Source of the DNA: Dolomedes plantarius | Lineage: Eukaryota > Arthropoda > Arachnida > Araneae > Dolomedidae | Direction: 5' to 3' | DNA length: 64,000 nucleotides | Assembly (NCBI GenBank): GCA_907164885.2 | Contig: OU015490.1 | Span: 224,559,054-224,623,053 of the forward strand | Shown here: positions 1 to 11,261 of the stretch, one piece after another | Position numbering within the stretch: the stretch's first letter is position 1 | Layout: the number at the start of each line of letters is the position of its first letter | Notes under the pieces: model-generated | What the model saw: only the letters and a program-made list of their open reading frames with translations | Told to the model about the DNA's origin: nothing | Database searches by the model: none | Program-made: the position numbers and the translations under genes

Positions 1-250
1 TGGTTTTCATGTTACATTGGGAGAGAATGTAAATTTCTTGGTTTAAAATAATATTTTAAGGTGCTTTTGAGGCACTTAAAATAGCCTAAGAAGAAGTTTT
101 CAAGCACTGTATATTTAAAAAAATTTCTGGGGGAGGCTCCTCGATCCCTCCGCTGAGCAGGGGATATTCCATAACCTCCCCTTCCCCCCCCCCAGGTGGT
201 AGACAGCCCCCCCCCCCCCTTGAAAATCGTCTGGATCCGCCCATGCTACA
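1..250. mobile_element. C-rich terminus of a decayed DNA transposon
   Basis: The stretch contains two long C runs (about 184-222) and ends near 228-244 in a motif reading CTGGATCCGCCCATG. Its reverse complement resembles the CAGTGGCGGATACAG end of the element at 12523-12898, so this is probably the right end of a related hAT-like element. No coding content is visible and the left end lies outside the window. Confidence 0.4.
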
Positions 251-727
251 ACGTATTCATGTTCATCTAGTAGTCAAAAGTGCAAAACGGCTTCCGGAAA
301 ATTTTCATTAGTACTTTCCAGTATTGGAGGATCAAAGATTACAGAGCTAGAGGAAATAATTCTATTAACAGCATTTCCCTGTACTCTGATTATCTATAAA
401 ACACGAAATAAAATAAGTTGATAAAATAAAATGCAAATTATCCTAAAGAATTTCAGTTCAGCTTGTAAGTACACACACGACTCGTATCTGTGGAAAATAA
501 CTTGCTTTTCAAAGTCCATACCGGTTTTTGTTATTTTAATGAAACCATATTTAAATTACTCTGTGTGGTTCAGTTACGACCTCTGAACAATACATTTTTT
601 GCGTGTGCCGAGCCATTTTTGGATTATTCGTGATTTCCCGTTTTCCGTGTTCGTCCTGCGTTAACTCTTATTAGTTAACGTAGGAGAATAAGGTAAATAT
701 TTAGTTTTTATTAAAAGTAAATTTTTT

Positions 728-992
728 GCTTTATAAAAGGTGTGCCATGTATATCCTTCAAGTATACTGAACTTCAGCTCAGAAAACATGGTAAACATAA
801 AAGAAATCTCCAGAATTTTAACATATTAAACGCAAAATGTTATTTTTTTATCAAAACTATATTTTTAGCTTTTATAAAAAGGTGTGCCACGTATATCCTT
901 CAAGTATTCTGAACTTTAGCTCCAAAATTATGGCAAAACATAAAAGAAATCTCCAGAATTTTAACATATTAAATGCAAAACGTAATAACTAC
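728..992. repeat. Two tandem copies of a ~140 bp AT-rich unit
   Basis: A block starting near 728 (GCTTTATAAAAGGTGTGCC, then a segment ending AATTTTAACATATTAAA) recurs about 140 bp later from 868 with a few substitutions. A third, partial echo (CAGAATTTTAACATA) follows near 1001. The remaining parts of 251-1869 hold no ORF, RNA gene or element I can recognise. Confidence 0.75.
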
Positions 993-1869
993 GTTATATG
1001 TTCAGAATTTTAACATACGCGAAACGTAAAAACTACGTTATACTTAATATCGGTTTCGTTTTAGAAAAACATGCTAATATCGTAATAAAATGAAATTAGT
1101 AAAAAAGGATATGAAAAATTCATTCATTTAAAGTGTAAAATTTGAAGAAGAAAAATGCCTTGGAATAAGTTCGTAAAAGAGAATATATGCGTACGTACAA
1201 CTGTAAAACGTAACAAAACAGTTAAGTTCCTAAATTACAAACTTATTGATATCTTTCGTGATTCAAAAGCTATGCGAGTTTGATAATATATTTGTTTTCC
1301 TGAGATCAACACTGTAATTTATCGTTATTTAAATACCAATATACAATAGTACTGGACTGCTCTGGAAGTATTTGGAAAAGTTATTAATATATTGGGTATG
1401 TCATAGTAGCATAACGTAAGTTACCTTTGTTGAAATGTTGCCCCACTTTGTTTCAAGTCAATGTTAAAGAGCAATTTTCTCAATGCCATTCTGCGACTAA
1501 AGCTTGCACGTCATTCTATTTGTTTCTCCTTTCGAGAAAGGAAAATTTCTCCCAAGTAATTAGACCCAACGTAACCAATTAATTTTCTTTTTATCACCCG
1601 GGACTGACAGTCTCGTTGGTTTGTAGGACTCTCATTCAAACTTGTAACATTTAACCTCATCCGTATCGTGTTTCGCTTCAAATCGTGATGCTTGAACGAT
1701 AATTCAAAATCTTATATCACCATTTTCCGGATCTGTTTCTGTTTCTTTGATCATTTTGTGTTCCATTAAAGCACATTTATCTTCAATGATGTGGGCGCAG
1801 TCTGAAAATGCATCCACATTGGTAACGACGGGGTTTAGACATCTAAATTCATTTTGAGTATTTTCTTAA

Positions 1870-2335
1870 CGAACCTATCCATGCATCTGACCATCCCCAT
1901 GGAAGGCCCAGGTCCTATTGCCTCCCACCCCTATAATATTTATCCCTCCTATAATATTTATCCCCTCCTATAATATTTATTCCCTCCTATAATATTTAAC
2001 TCCTATTAATATTTTTTATATAAAGACTCGCCTTGTTAATGTTAAAATATTAATGTTAAACTATCTACCCATGCATCTGACCATCCCCACGGAGGGCCCA
2101 AGGCCTATTGCCTCCTTCCTCCTATAATATTTATCCCCTCCTATAATATTTAACTCCTCCTATTAATATTTTTTTATATAAAGACTCACCTTGTCATTAA
2201 TGTTAAACTATCTACCCATGCATCTGACCATCCCCATGGAGGGCCCAGGGGCTATTGCCCCCCTCCTCCTATAATATTTATCCCCTCCTATGTTATTGAA
2301 CTCCTCCTATTAATATTTATTTATATAAATACCTC
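1870..2335. repeat. Satellite array, left block (about three ~150 bp units)
   Basis: Each unit opens with a shared segment around CCATGCATCTGACCATCCCC (1880, 2070, 2217), goes on to GGAGGGCCCA and a run of CCTCCTATAATATTTAT repeats, and ends in ATATAAAGACTCACCTTGT. Copies differ mainly in the number of TATAATATTTAT sub-repeats. The array stops at 2335, where the LINE begins, and resumes at about 7755, so the LINE and everything inside it interrupt one array. Confidence 0.85.
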
Positions 2336-2649
2336 CTTTGCACAAATGGCTAAAACCAACATTAACTCAACTGAAACAAATAACCCAGCTCTATTTAGTA
2401 ACTCACAAACCCCCCCCCCCCCCCCCCCCCAATCAAACTAAAATCCTTGATTCAAATAACCCCCCATCCAACGGCTTTACTCTTCTAAAACAATTCCAAG
2501 AAATAAATTCAATCATTAACGAAATAAGAACAGAATTTAATATTACAGGCTTCTTCGTCATTCTAAACAACTTAAGAATCGCAAGAGAAAATATTAAAAT
2601 AAACGAGACCGCGGAGGAAAAGCTTTTTAGCTTTTGCCACGCGCTCTTC

Positions 2650-3333
2650 AAATGGGTTCAAACTGCCGGATAATAGCTCCCCTTTCGCTGTCTGTTTTTG
2701 CACGGAACGACAACGGTATTAGTGCTAAAATCCGTGAGTTCAAGGAGTTCATAAACGAGCACAGCCCCGATCTTATTTTAATTCAGGAAACTCATCTCAG
2801 ACCAGTGGATAAATTAAAAGTCTATAACTACACCACCAACAGAAACGATTACACAAATTCTACACATCCGATGAGAGGCACTGCAATTTTAGTTAAAAAT
2901 TCTCTCCCACATCACGAAATTATTCTCCCCCCCCCCTCTTAAAGGCATTGAGGCAGCCGCTATTAATATTAAATTAAATAACCTTCCTCACTTTACTATC
3001 ATCTCCACCTATATCCCACCCATGCAAAAATCCAACGATATTAATTTTGACCTCAACGTTTTAAACACTGTCAATTTAAACACCATAATTTTCGGCGACC
3101 TAAATGCTCAACATAAACTCTGGAATTGCAAAACTAATAACTACTACGGTAATATTATCTATAACTTTACTAGTAAAACTAACTTTGATATTATCGCCCC
3201 TACTTCCCCTATCCACTTCTCTAATAATAGTGATAGTATAATTGACTTCGCTGTCGTTAAAGGTTTCCCACATGATCTCTCAATTAATACCCACTGTGAG
3301 TTAACTTCTGGCCATAACCCAGTTGAAATCTGA
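2650..3333 (+). pseudogene. LINE AP-endonuclease domain (frameshifted)
   Basis: The first block (to 2942) reads like the start of an exonuclease-endonuclease-phosphatase domain: RNDNGISAKIREF followed by DLILIQETHL, where the glutamate of the QETH motif is a metal-binding residue of this family. After a frame change near 2930-2950, a run of C, the second block (3022-3333) has GDLNAQH and ends near SGHNPVEI, matching the catalytic GDFNAHH and SDHxPI motifs. The domain nicks target DNA to prime reverse transcription. Stops follow 3333, so it cannot be translated whole. Confidence 0.8.
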
Positions 3334-3629
3334 ATCCCACTTGATGCAAATCCCTTAATTATTACTCATGCTAAACAAATCAACTGATACATCTTCAAAC
3401 ACGAACTTAATAATATAAAATACATTCCCCATTGTTAACAATATTAATGATCTTGAAAACCTCGTTAAAAGCATCACCACCGATATTAATAATTGCTTAA
3501 ATAAAAGTACTAAACTTATAGCCCCTCGTGTAAAAACACACCACGGCCATCACCTAAAAATTCTGATAAACAACAAAAACAGAGCACGCAAGGCATGGCA
3601 GCTAAACAGAACCATATCTAATAAAACAA

Positions 3630-5243
3630 TCTATACTTATATATAAAGAGAGAGCGATTTTGTACGTGGAGGGTAATCTCCAGAACCACTGCACCTATTT
3701 GAAAAATTCTTTCACTGTTTGAAAGGTACATTATTCCAGATGGACATAGGCTATATATTATGTATATCTGATCAGTAGAAATTAAGTTAGGAGCTTAATC
3801 CTAACAATTTCCATTGTTACCGCTACTGTCCTCTACCGCTTTTTGTGCCGAAGTCTTCAACGATCCTTAGAGTGGTGCTATCGCGGTGGGCTTCTGTTCT
3901 GACGATAGTGGTTCGAACCTAGCCGTTCTCCGGCACGCCTTTTTCTTTTAAAAAATTAACTTTAATTATTTACTAACGTAATATTAATTTGAATATTATT
4001 TTAGGAATATTATTTGAAAAAAATTTTAATATTATTTAAAAAAAACATTCTTTACTTAAAATCCTTTTTTTATTTTTGTATTTTTATTTCATCTCTTAAC
4101 TTCTCTCTTTTAAAAAATTAACTTTAATTAATAACTAACGTAATATTAATTTGAATACTATTTTAGGTGCTTAAAATAATTTTAAAAAACCTTCTCTACT
4201 TAAAATCCTTTTTTATTTTTGAATAAAACTACGGTCTCAAGCACACCTCTTTCTTTTAAAAAAATAACTTTAATTAATAAATAACGTAATATTAATTTGA
4301 ATATTATTTTAGGTGCTTAAAATAATTTTTTAAAAATTCTTTACTTAAAATCATTTTTTATTTTTGTATTTTTATTTCATCTCTTATTCTAATTTTGGGA
4401 TACCAATGTGTATCTATACTTCTATAATAATATATAAAGAGAGAGAGCAGGTTTTGTATGTGGAGGGTAATGTACAACTTTTGTACATTAAAATGTACCT
4501 TACATCTTTTTCTTTGTCAACCGCAGTCAAGTAACCATAGCAACACCCTTTAGCTTACGGGGTCCGTTTTCCGAAATCGCTCTTTACAACGGGAAAATGT
4601 TGTCTACTTCCTATCCCCATTTTACGTGGAGACATTAAGCGTGTGTGTGGGGGGGGGGGGGTCAGGGGAAAGAGTGGTTAATTGCTTTCTTACTATTGAA
4701 GAAGAATTTCAATAGTAGTTCATCGGCACTCCGTACCTCTTTCATCTCTCAAAAGGCTGAAAATGGATGAACCGCCCTTTTGATGTCTCTCGCCTGAAAA
4801 GAAATAGCCTCTAGCTAGAACGACAAAAGATTATTATTCAGTCCTTTTCGGCAAGATTCACCCTCCGTTCCCAGAATGTCACCCAATTGTTCTTTGGGGG
4901 CAAAGACGTTAGGAAAGTCACAACGAAGTGGAATTCGAGACTATATCACTGCCGACATCACACCGTATTTTTCGAGAGTATGTGCTTCGGATATATGCTA
5001 TCCCACCCCGTAAGGAAAAGGTTTAATATTTTTAAGATTCAAGTAGAGGAGGTATTGATAAATACAAAAAGGATTTTTGAAACTGGCAACGTTAAAGGGT
5101 TTATTGAAGGAAACTACATTTGGAACTACGCTTTTTATTGGACATTTAAGGTAAAAAAAGATTTACAATTTATTGGCTATCAACTGGAAATTTATTGGTA
5201 TAATATTTTGTTCAACCCGGACAAAGTCGGGACGGGCCGCTAG
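3630..5243 (+). mobile_element. Non-autonomous Helitron inserted in the LINE
   Basis: The element starts with TCTATACTTATATATAAAG at 3630, directly after an A, and ends in CTAG (5240-5243), directly before a T, as expected for Helitron insertion between A and T. Eight bases upstream of CTAG is a short hairpin (CCCGGAC, AAA loop, GTCGGG), the canonical Helitron 3' signal. No Rep/helicase ORF is present; the 118-residue ORF at 4887-5243 has no recognisable domain. A second Helitron-type 5' terminus starts at 4413. The LINE reads on across the insertion. Confidence 0.85.
3945..4390. repeat. Three imperfect ~145 bp tandem repeats inside the Helitron
   Basis: A unit beginning TTCTTTTAAAAAATTAACTT, passing through ACGTAATATTAATTTGAAT and ending in a T-rich TTATTTTTGTATTTTTATTTC segment, starts near 3945, 4105 and 4250. 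The second and third copies carry small deletions. Internal minisatellites are common in non-autonomous Helitrons. Confidence 0.75.
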
Positions 5244-5442
5244 TTATGAATAAAAATCAGGAAGGTCTTAGATTTTATCTCCGTGACTAATCAAATATTA
5301 ACTGGAATAACTATTTAGACTCTCTAGACACCAATGACAATTTCATTAGGAGAGCCGCCAGGCGTTTGAAAAACCAATACGGGACCATTCCCCCTCTCAA
5401 AGATTCCGAAAGCAACACCAGCGTCCTTACGGACGAGGATAA

Positions 5443-6666
5443 ATGTCAAGTAATAGGCAAAATTTCGCCAAAAACTTCACCCCAAACCACATCTCTAACC
5501 CAAGTACCGAAAACATAATCAAAAATAAAATTAACCTCTTCTTAAATACTCCCCATGAAAGCCCCACTCCCTATATTGTCCCAGCTGACATCAAAGTCAT
5601 TATTAAAAATCTCCCAAAAAGAAAATCCCCAGGTGAAGATAATATAAATAATACTATGCTTAAAAACCTCCCCTATAAGTATATTTTCAAAATTACCATA
5701 TTAATCATCTCTATCTTTAAATTCGAACATTTTCCCCACAGCTGGAAAAACTCCATTATTGTTCCCATCTTAAAACCTAATAAACCTCATTCCTCTCCTT
5801 CTAGCTACCGTCCCATCAGCCTTCTAAATTCTCTTAGCAAAATAACTGAAAAATTTATTACCAGAAAAATGAACGAACACCTCGATGACAATCACATCAT
5901 CATTCTTTATCAATTAGGCTTTAGGAAATCACTCTCAGCCACCCACCAAATTTATCACCTAGCTGAAATCCTAGCGAGTGCTAAGAAAAATAAATCATCC
6001 ACTGCTGCTCTTTTCCTAGATATTTCCCTTGCCTTTGACAAACTTTGGATAGACAGTCTCATCCATAAATATATCAACTACAACTTTCCACCTCAAATTA
6101 TTAACCTCCTAATTTCATACCTCAAAACACGTACCTTTCAAGTTAACGGCCAACTTTCTAGCAAATTTTATATACTCTCTGGAGTTCCTCAGGGCAGCGT
6201 AATCTAACCAATTCTGTTTAACGTCTTTATCAATGATATTCCTCAAAACATCAACACTAATTTAGCCATTTTTGCAGACGACACAGCCCTATATGCATCT
6301 TGTAAAAATTTTAAATACGCAGTTAAATATATCAACACCCACATGTCCTCCATTCAAAATTGGCACGACAAATGGAAAATTAAAATCAACTCAGAAAAAT
6401 GCGTTGCTGTCATGTTCACTTCTAAACGTAAAAAATCATACAACAATCACCAAATTCAAATAGGTAACACGAAACTTCACTGGTCTGACACAGTTAAATA
6501 CCAAGTAGCCGTTTTAGACAAATATGTTACTTGGAAATACCACATCCTCCATGTCAGGGACAAGTTCCGTGCAGCCAGAAGACTAATTTACCCCTTAATT
6601 GCTCGGAACAGCAAGTTAAGCATAGCTAATAAAATGCTCATTTATAACTCTTTCGTCCTATTTTAA
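5443..6666 (+). pseudogene. LINE reverse transcriptase (Jockey-like), broken
   Basis: The block 5443-6207 carries RT motifs in order: KSPGEDNINN, IIVPILKPNK, SYRPISLLN, QLGFRKSLSATHQ, ALFLDISLAFDKLW (motif A) and SGVPQGSVI (motif B). An in-frame TAA at 6205-6207 follows at once. The same frame continues with PILFNVFINDIP and AIFADDTALYAS (motif C, catalytic FADD), and 6343-6666 gives the thumb region. The frame then decays. The motifs place it with Jockey-like LINEs. Only one stop separates motif B from C, so decay is moderate. Confidence 0.85.
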
Positions 6667-7394
6667 CTTATGGAGGGCCAGCGTGGTCATACTGTGCGGA
6701 TTCACATATTAAAAATCTAGCTTCAGCTCAGAGCAGCACCATTAGGCAAATCGTTAACGCAGATTGGTACTTCAGAAATACTGATATTTACAGGGAGTTA
6801 GGAATCCCTACTATTCGAAATTACTTAAAAAATCAAGCTATCAACTTTCACAACTCAATGGACAGTGATCTTTTAAAAAATCTAGCAGACTATGACCACG
6901 CAGACCCCACTAACAGGAAAAGGCCTCGAGCCATCCTGAGTCTTTCGTCCTAATTGTTTTGTTTTGTTTATTCCTCGTCATTTAAATAAAAACTATAAAT
7001 ATATTAAAAAAATACTTGGCTTAGCCAAGGCAAAAAACATTAAAAATTTTATAAAATAAAATAAAAATCTTATTTGCTATCCTCAAACTTCCTTCTCGCA
7101 TTTTTATTATTTGTTTCGGAGCAAATCCACTTGTGGAGATGCTCCAAGTCTTAGTGTTTGAACTCACGGATTCGGAACCTTATTTCTCTCATCCATCACT
7201 ATCCAATGTCTTTTCTTCCTCTTCTACAACTTGCCAATAGAAATCCAGCTTTACAGGCAGCCAAAGACTTCACCCTCCAAAGTTCTGACCGAACCAAACG
7301 CTGCTTCATTTTTGTGAAGCATTTTGAAGATCCTGGAATCGACCAATCAGAACACTCCATTTCTCCCATGAACATTCGCTCTCCCTTGCCATCT

Positions 7395-7689
7395 TATACC
7401 GCATTTACATAGTCGCAATAGCGGCGAGTCGAATAGCAGAAGGCGAATGTGTAAACGGTGTTCTCGTCGTTTCTCCTCACCAATCGTGGCGCTCGCTTCG
7501 GGAGCGGTTTTCTGGCACGAGTCAAAGGGGCGAATGGCGCCGTGGGGATCAAAGGGCGACGGGAAGTCTTTGTTCACAGCAAGAGGTGTGAGTGTGAGAA
7601 AGGTCACTCGCGTCGATGCAGGAACGTGACTAATGTCTCGCGAGTGTCTTGCGGGTGGCACGATCGCGAATGTGTAAATGCGGCATGAA
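7395..7689. mobile_element. GC-rich MITE with ~20 bp inverted ends
   Basis: The segment starts at CCGCATTTACATAGTCGC (7399) and ends with GCGAATGTGTAAATGCGG (about 7667-7684), which are imperfect inverted repeats. The interior is much more GC-rich than its surroundings and produces several overlapping ORFs with no recognisable domain. The superfamily is not clear because the target-site duplication cannot be decided. Confidence 0.6.
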
Positions 7690-7754
7690 ATCTCTGCGTT
7701 AGAAGGCGTTGGCCTAGGGAACGCAGTTGAACACAACTTCCTACGGTCCTATGG

Positions 7755-7965
7755 TCTAATGTTAAACTATCTACCCATGCATCTGACCATCCCCATGAAG
7801 GGCCCAGAGCCTATTGCTTCCCCCCTCCTATAATATTTAACTCCTATTGATATTTATTTATATAAATACTCACCTTGTCACTAATGTTAAACTATCTACC
7901 TATGCATTTACTATCCTCATGGAGGGCCCATGGTCTATTTCCCCCCCCCCTGCCTCTTTTGAAAA
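7755..7965. repeat. Satellite array, right block
   Basis: Two further units of the array seen at 1870-2335 start near 7760 (CTATCTACCCATGCATCTGA) and 7888. They share the GGGCCCA and TATAATATTTAA segments. The array ends in a C run and diverges after about 7965. The 7690-7754 stretch before it has no recognised content. Confidence 0.85.
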
Positions 7966-8053
7966 TAGGCCTCTATTAATAATAATGTTAGAGTTTCAAT
8001 TATTTAAATTTATTTTATTCAAATACAGGGGAACTTCTTTATGGCTGCCTGTA

Positions 8054-11000
8054 GAGGAGAGTAGTACACAGTGAGACAGGGTACACAGTGAAACAGAGAA
8101 GCTTTTATAATGAAGTTTATGTTTGTGCCGCTAGATGTCAGGCTGTTCAGTGACGTTTTGTTTGGAGTAATTGCCGCCCACATTTCAAGCATGGACTTTC
8201 GTTCTGTTGATAGCTACGAAAGTGATTTTTTTAACCTAAAAGTAAGTTATTTATCTATGTTATATGTCATATAGCTCCAGTTTAATTATATCTATTACTT
8301 TGGATTGAATATTAGATATATGCTGCTCTATTTCTCCACTTAATACCAAGGATTTAACTAAAGAAAAACAATGGAAGAGATATTTAGCCATTTTTTTAAC
8401 AAAATGAAATGGTACACAGTGAGACATGGAATACTGGTACAGAGGGAAACAATGTCTCACTGTGTACCATGATAACTATATTTATTCCATAATAGCAATG
8501 TGCATTAAATGTTACTGTAATGTATTTGTTACCGTAATGTAATGTATTTAGCATTACAAATTTTCTCTATTTTTATCAACTCAATTTTGAATTACTAAGA
8601 TTTTGCTATTACACAAATGTTCAGTGACGTTTTGTTTGGAGTAATTGCCACCCACATTTCAAGCATGGACTTTCGTTCTGTTGATAGTTACGAAAGTGAT
8701 TGCACAATATAATGAATTTCACATCTTAACATTTTAACTTGTGATATAACATCTTAGCTTGCATTGCTGTATAGATACACAGAACCGAGACTATCATTAA
8801 TAATGTTATTTAAATATTTTCTGGTACTAAATATGTTTTTTTCAGAGTTTTGATGGTACGGCCTAAGAATGTGTCAAGGAAAATTGGAACAACTGGAGAA
8901 GAACAGATGGCTGCAGCTATGAAATTAGTCCTACAGAAAAAGTACTCTATTCGAAAAGCAGCTAAAAAGGAAAATGTCTCCTTTCAAACGTTGTATAGAT
9001 ATGTAAAGAAAAAGAAAGAAAATCCAGATGTTGATATACGAATGCAGCCACATTACAGTGTACGTCAGATATTTACAGAGAAACAAGAACATGATCTCGA
9101 AGAATACATTGAAACATGCAGTAGAATGTGCTATGGATTTCAACAATTACTGTTCGAAAACTTGCTTATGAAATGGCAAAAAAGAATAGCATAAAATGTC
9201 CAGAGTCCTGGGAGGCTTCAAAGTCTGTAGGTATAGAATGGTTGAGGGGTTTTCTACATCGAAGTAACAGTCTCAGCATAAGGAAATCAGAGGGATGCAG
9301 TTTATCAAGAATGACGTCTTTCAATGCACACAATGTAAAAATATTTTTCGATAATCTTTTCAAAATTCTCAATGAAAACCCTAAATTGGCTGATGCATCG
9401 CGTGTGTTCAACCTTGATGAGACCGGCATGACTTCTGTTCAGAAATCCCGGAAGGTAATAGCAATGAAAGGTGTTAAGCAGTTAAACCAATGTGCGAGTG
9501 GTGAGAGAGGTGAACTAGTGACAGTTGTAGCCATCATTTGTGCTGGAGGAACATTTCTACCTTCTGCTTTTGTCTTTCCCAGAAAAAACTTTAAAACCCA
9601 CATGTTAAATGGAGGGCCACCAGGATCTTTAGGTCTCGCAAACTGTAGTGGATGGATGACAAATGAGCTGTTCCAACAAGTTATGTAGCATTTCATAAAG
9701 CATTCCCACAGCACGAAAGAGACACCTTCACTTTTAATATACGATAACCACGAGAGTCATATGTCCATCGAAGTTATTGATATGGCAAAAGAGGCAGGTG
9801 TTACTGTTCTCACTTTACCACCACATAGCAGTCACAAACTCTAGCCTCTCGATATATCCGTTTTTGGACCTTTTAAAGCATTCTAGAATGCGAGCGTCGA
9901 TTCATAGATGCTCAGAAATCCAGGAATAACCATGTCTATTTACCAGATTGCTGAACGTGTTGAAGCACATAAAAAGGCAATGACTCCTAGGAACATCATG
10001 TCAGGTTTTAATAAAAGTGGCATCTATCATTTTAATAGAGACACAGTTCAAAATTCTGACTACCTTATGCCAGCAGTGACAAACCGACCCGAAGACCCGA
10101 TGGCTACTTGTAGTACTAAAAATACAGAACCAAATGCTTCTGAAACTAATGTTTACACTACCACACAATCTTCAGGTATGAGTACAGATGATCATATGAT
10201 TTTTTTTATCTTTAATTATTTGTGTTTTATATATTTGTAATATTTGTTTACAATATTTTTAATTTTAATTTTACAGACTTAATTACAAAATCTGAAAGTG
10301 AAGCTTCAACTAGTAGGGAAACTCAGTCTGCCTTCGTTTTACCCAAACAATTCCGTTGCTTTCCAAAAGCTCTACCTAGGAAAAAACAGACGAATCGAGA
10401 GCCGGGCAGAAGCAGAATTTTCACCAGTTCACCTGAAAAAGCCCTGTTAGCTGAGAAAGTTGAAAAGAAGAGACAGCTCCATATTAAGAGGGAAAATAAT
10501 TTTTCCAAAAGCTTGCTTCGGAAAAACCAACACGCAGTAATATTAAAGATGTTGATAGTTCTGGTGAAGAAACTGAAATGGTGCTGTATGACTCTTCAAG
10601 TTATGAAGAGAATGAAGAAATTTTTCAGTTTCCCAAAGTAGCGCCTGATGTTCATGTTGATGATTATGTTCTTGTACGTTTTCCAAATGATGTGTTCTAC
10701 ATTGGGAAAATTTTCTCAGAGATTGACGAGGATAGTGACTTTGAAGTCACTTATCTACGCAAAAGTAAGAAATATAATGCCTTTGAGATGCCAAACATTC
10801 AAAATGTGGCCTCTGTAAATAAACTGGATGTTGTCATGGTTCTGCCTCAGCCAATGCCCATGAAAACAAAAAGATTGTCAAGATATGTTCGTTTTGAAGT
10901 GCGACTTGACCTTATAAATGTTCGGTGACTTTTCCAGGATTAACAATTGATTGTTTCATGAAAACTTGCGTATAATAAAGCATTGTTTGTGTTTAGTATT

Positions 11001-11259
11001 GTGACAATATATTTTTTAAATAAATAAATTATCAATGTCTCACTGTGTACGAGGTGTGGTGCACAGTGAGACGAATGCTGATATTATTTTAACGTTAATT
11101 ATTTCTGGTTTCTATTTATATGTATTAATAAATTTTGTGTGAAAGATTTTGCCAATAAAACAAATTTAAACATCCAATAGCTAAATTTCTTCAGTCGATT
11201 GTATTTAGCTCTTAATTAATGTTTTTTAAAAATTTGTCTCACTGTGTACTACTCTCCTC
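8054..11259 (+). mobile_element. pogo-superfamily DNA transposon with complete ends
   Basis: Perfect 25 bp terminal inverted repeats lie at 8054-8078 and 11235-11259 (outer sequence GAGGAGAGTAGTACACAGTG), and each is flanked by TA (8052-8053 and 11260-11261), the target duplication of Tc1/mariner/pogo elements. The body encodes one transposase on the plus strand, broken by frameshift and stop. The motif TACACAGTGAGAC recurs near both ends. An 84 bp segment is directly duplicated inside the 5' part (8144-8227 and 8618-8701). Confidence 0.95.
8850..10928 (+). pseudogene. pogo-like transposase (broken)
   Basis: The N-terminus (8850-9194) is a helix-turn-helix of the CENP-B/pogo type (KYSIRKAAKKENVSFQTLYR). 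After a frameshift near 9130, the second block (9128-9688) continues with a CENP-B-type DNA-binding helix and the DDE core, with the first catalytic Asp in FNLDETGMT. A stop at 9686-9688 precedes the second Asp (IYDNHESH), and a TAG interrupts the third motif (LPPHSSHKL-stop-PLD, near 9842). A likely intron spans about 10178-10275. The C-terminal part (10258-10928) ends in a Tudor/chromo-like module (DDYVLVRFPNDVFYIGKIFS). It cannot make a whole protein. Confidence 0.85.
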
Positions 11260-11261
11260 TA

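Larger units (their letters stand above)
2338..7065 (+). mobile_element. Decayed Jockey-like non-LTR retrotransposon (LINE), interrupted by a Helitron
   Basis: On the plus strand I see the order expected for a Jockey/I-type LINE: a proline-run leader ORF (2338-2673), an apurinic endonuclease (2650-3333) and a reverse transcriptase (5443-6666). The tail is A-rich, ending in AAAATAAAATAAAAATC near 7065. Frameshifts and stop codons break all parts. A Helitron (3630-5243) sits between endonuclease and RT. No intact target-site duplication was found; the flanks are satellite units. Position 6667-7065 is degraded RT C-terminus plus 3' tail. Confidence 0.85.

Noticed and set aside
2338..2673. Proline-run ORF as a host gene
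   Set aside because: The proline run is a C homopolymer; the ORF lies directly before the LINE endonuclease and is LINE leader sequence.
4887..5243. 118-residue ORF as a captured gene in the Helitron
   Set aside because: No domain or motif is visible and its end coincides with the Helitron terminus; probably chance.
7347..7736. 129-residue minus ORF and two overlapping plus ORFs
   Set aside because: They overlap on both strands of a GC-rich MITE, where open frames arise by chance, and have no domain.
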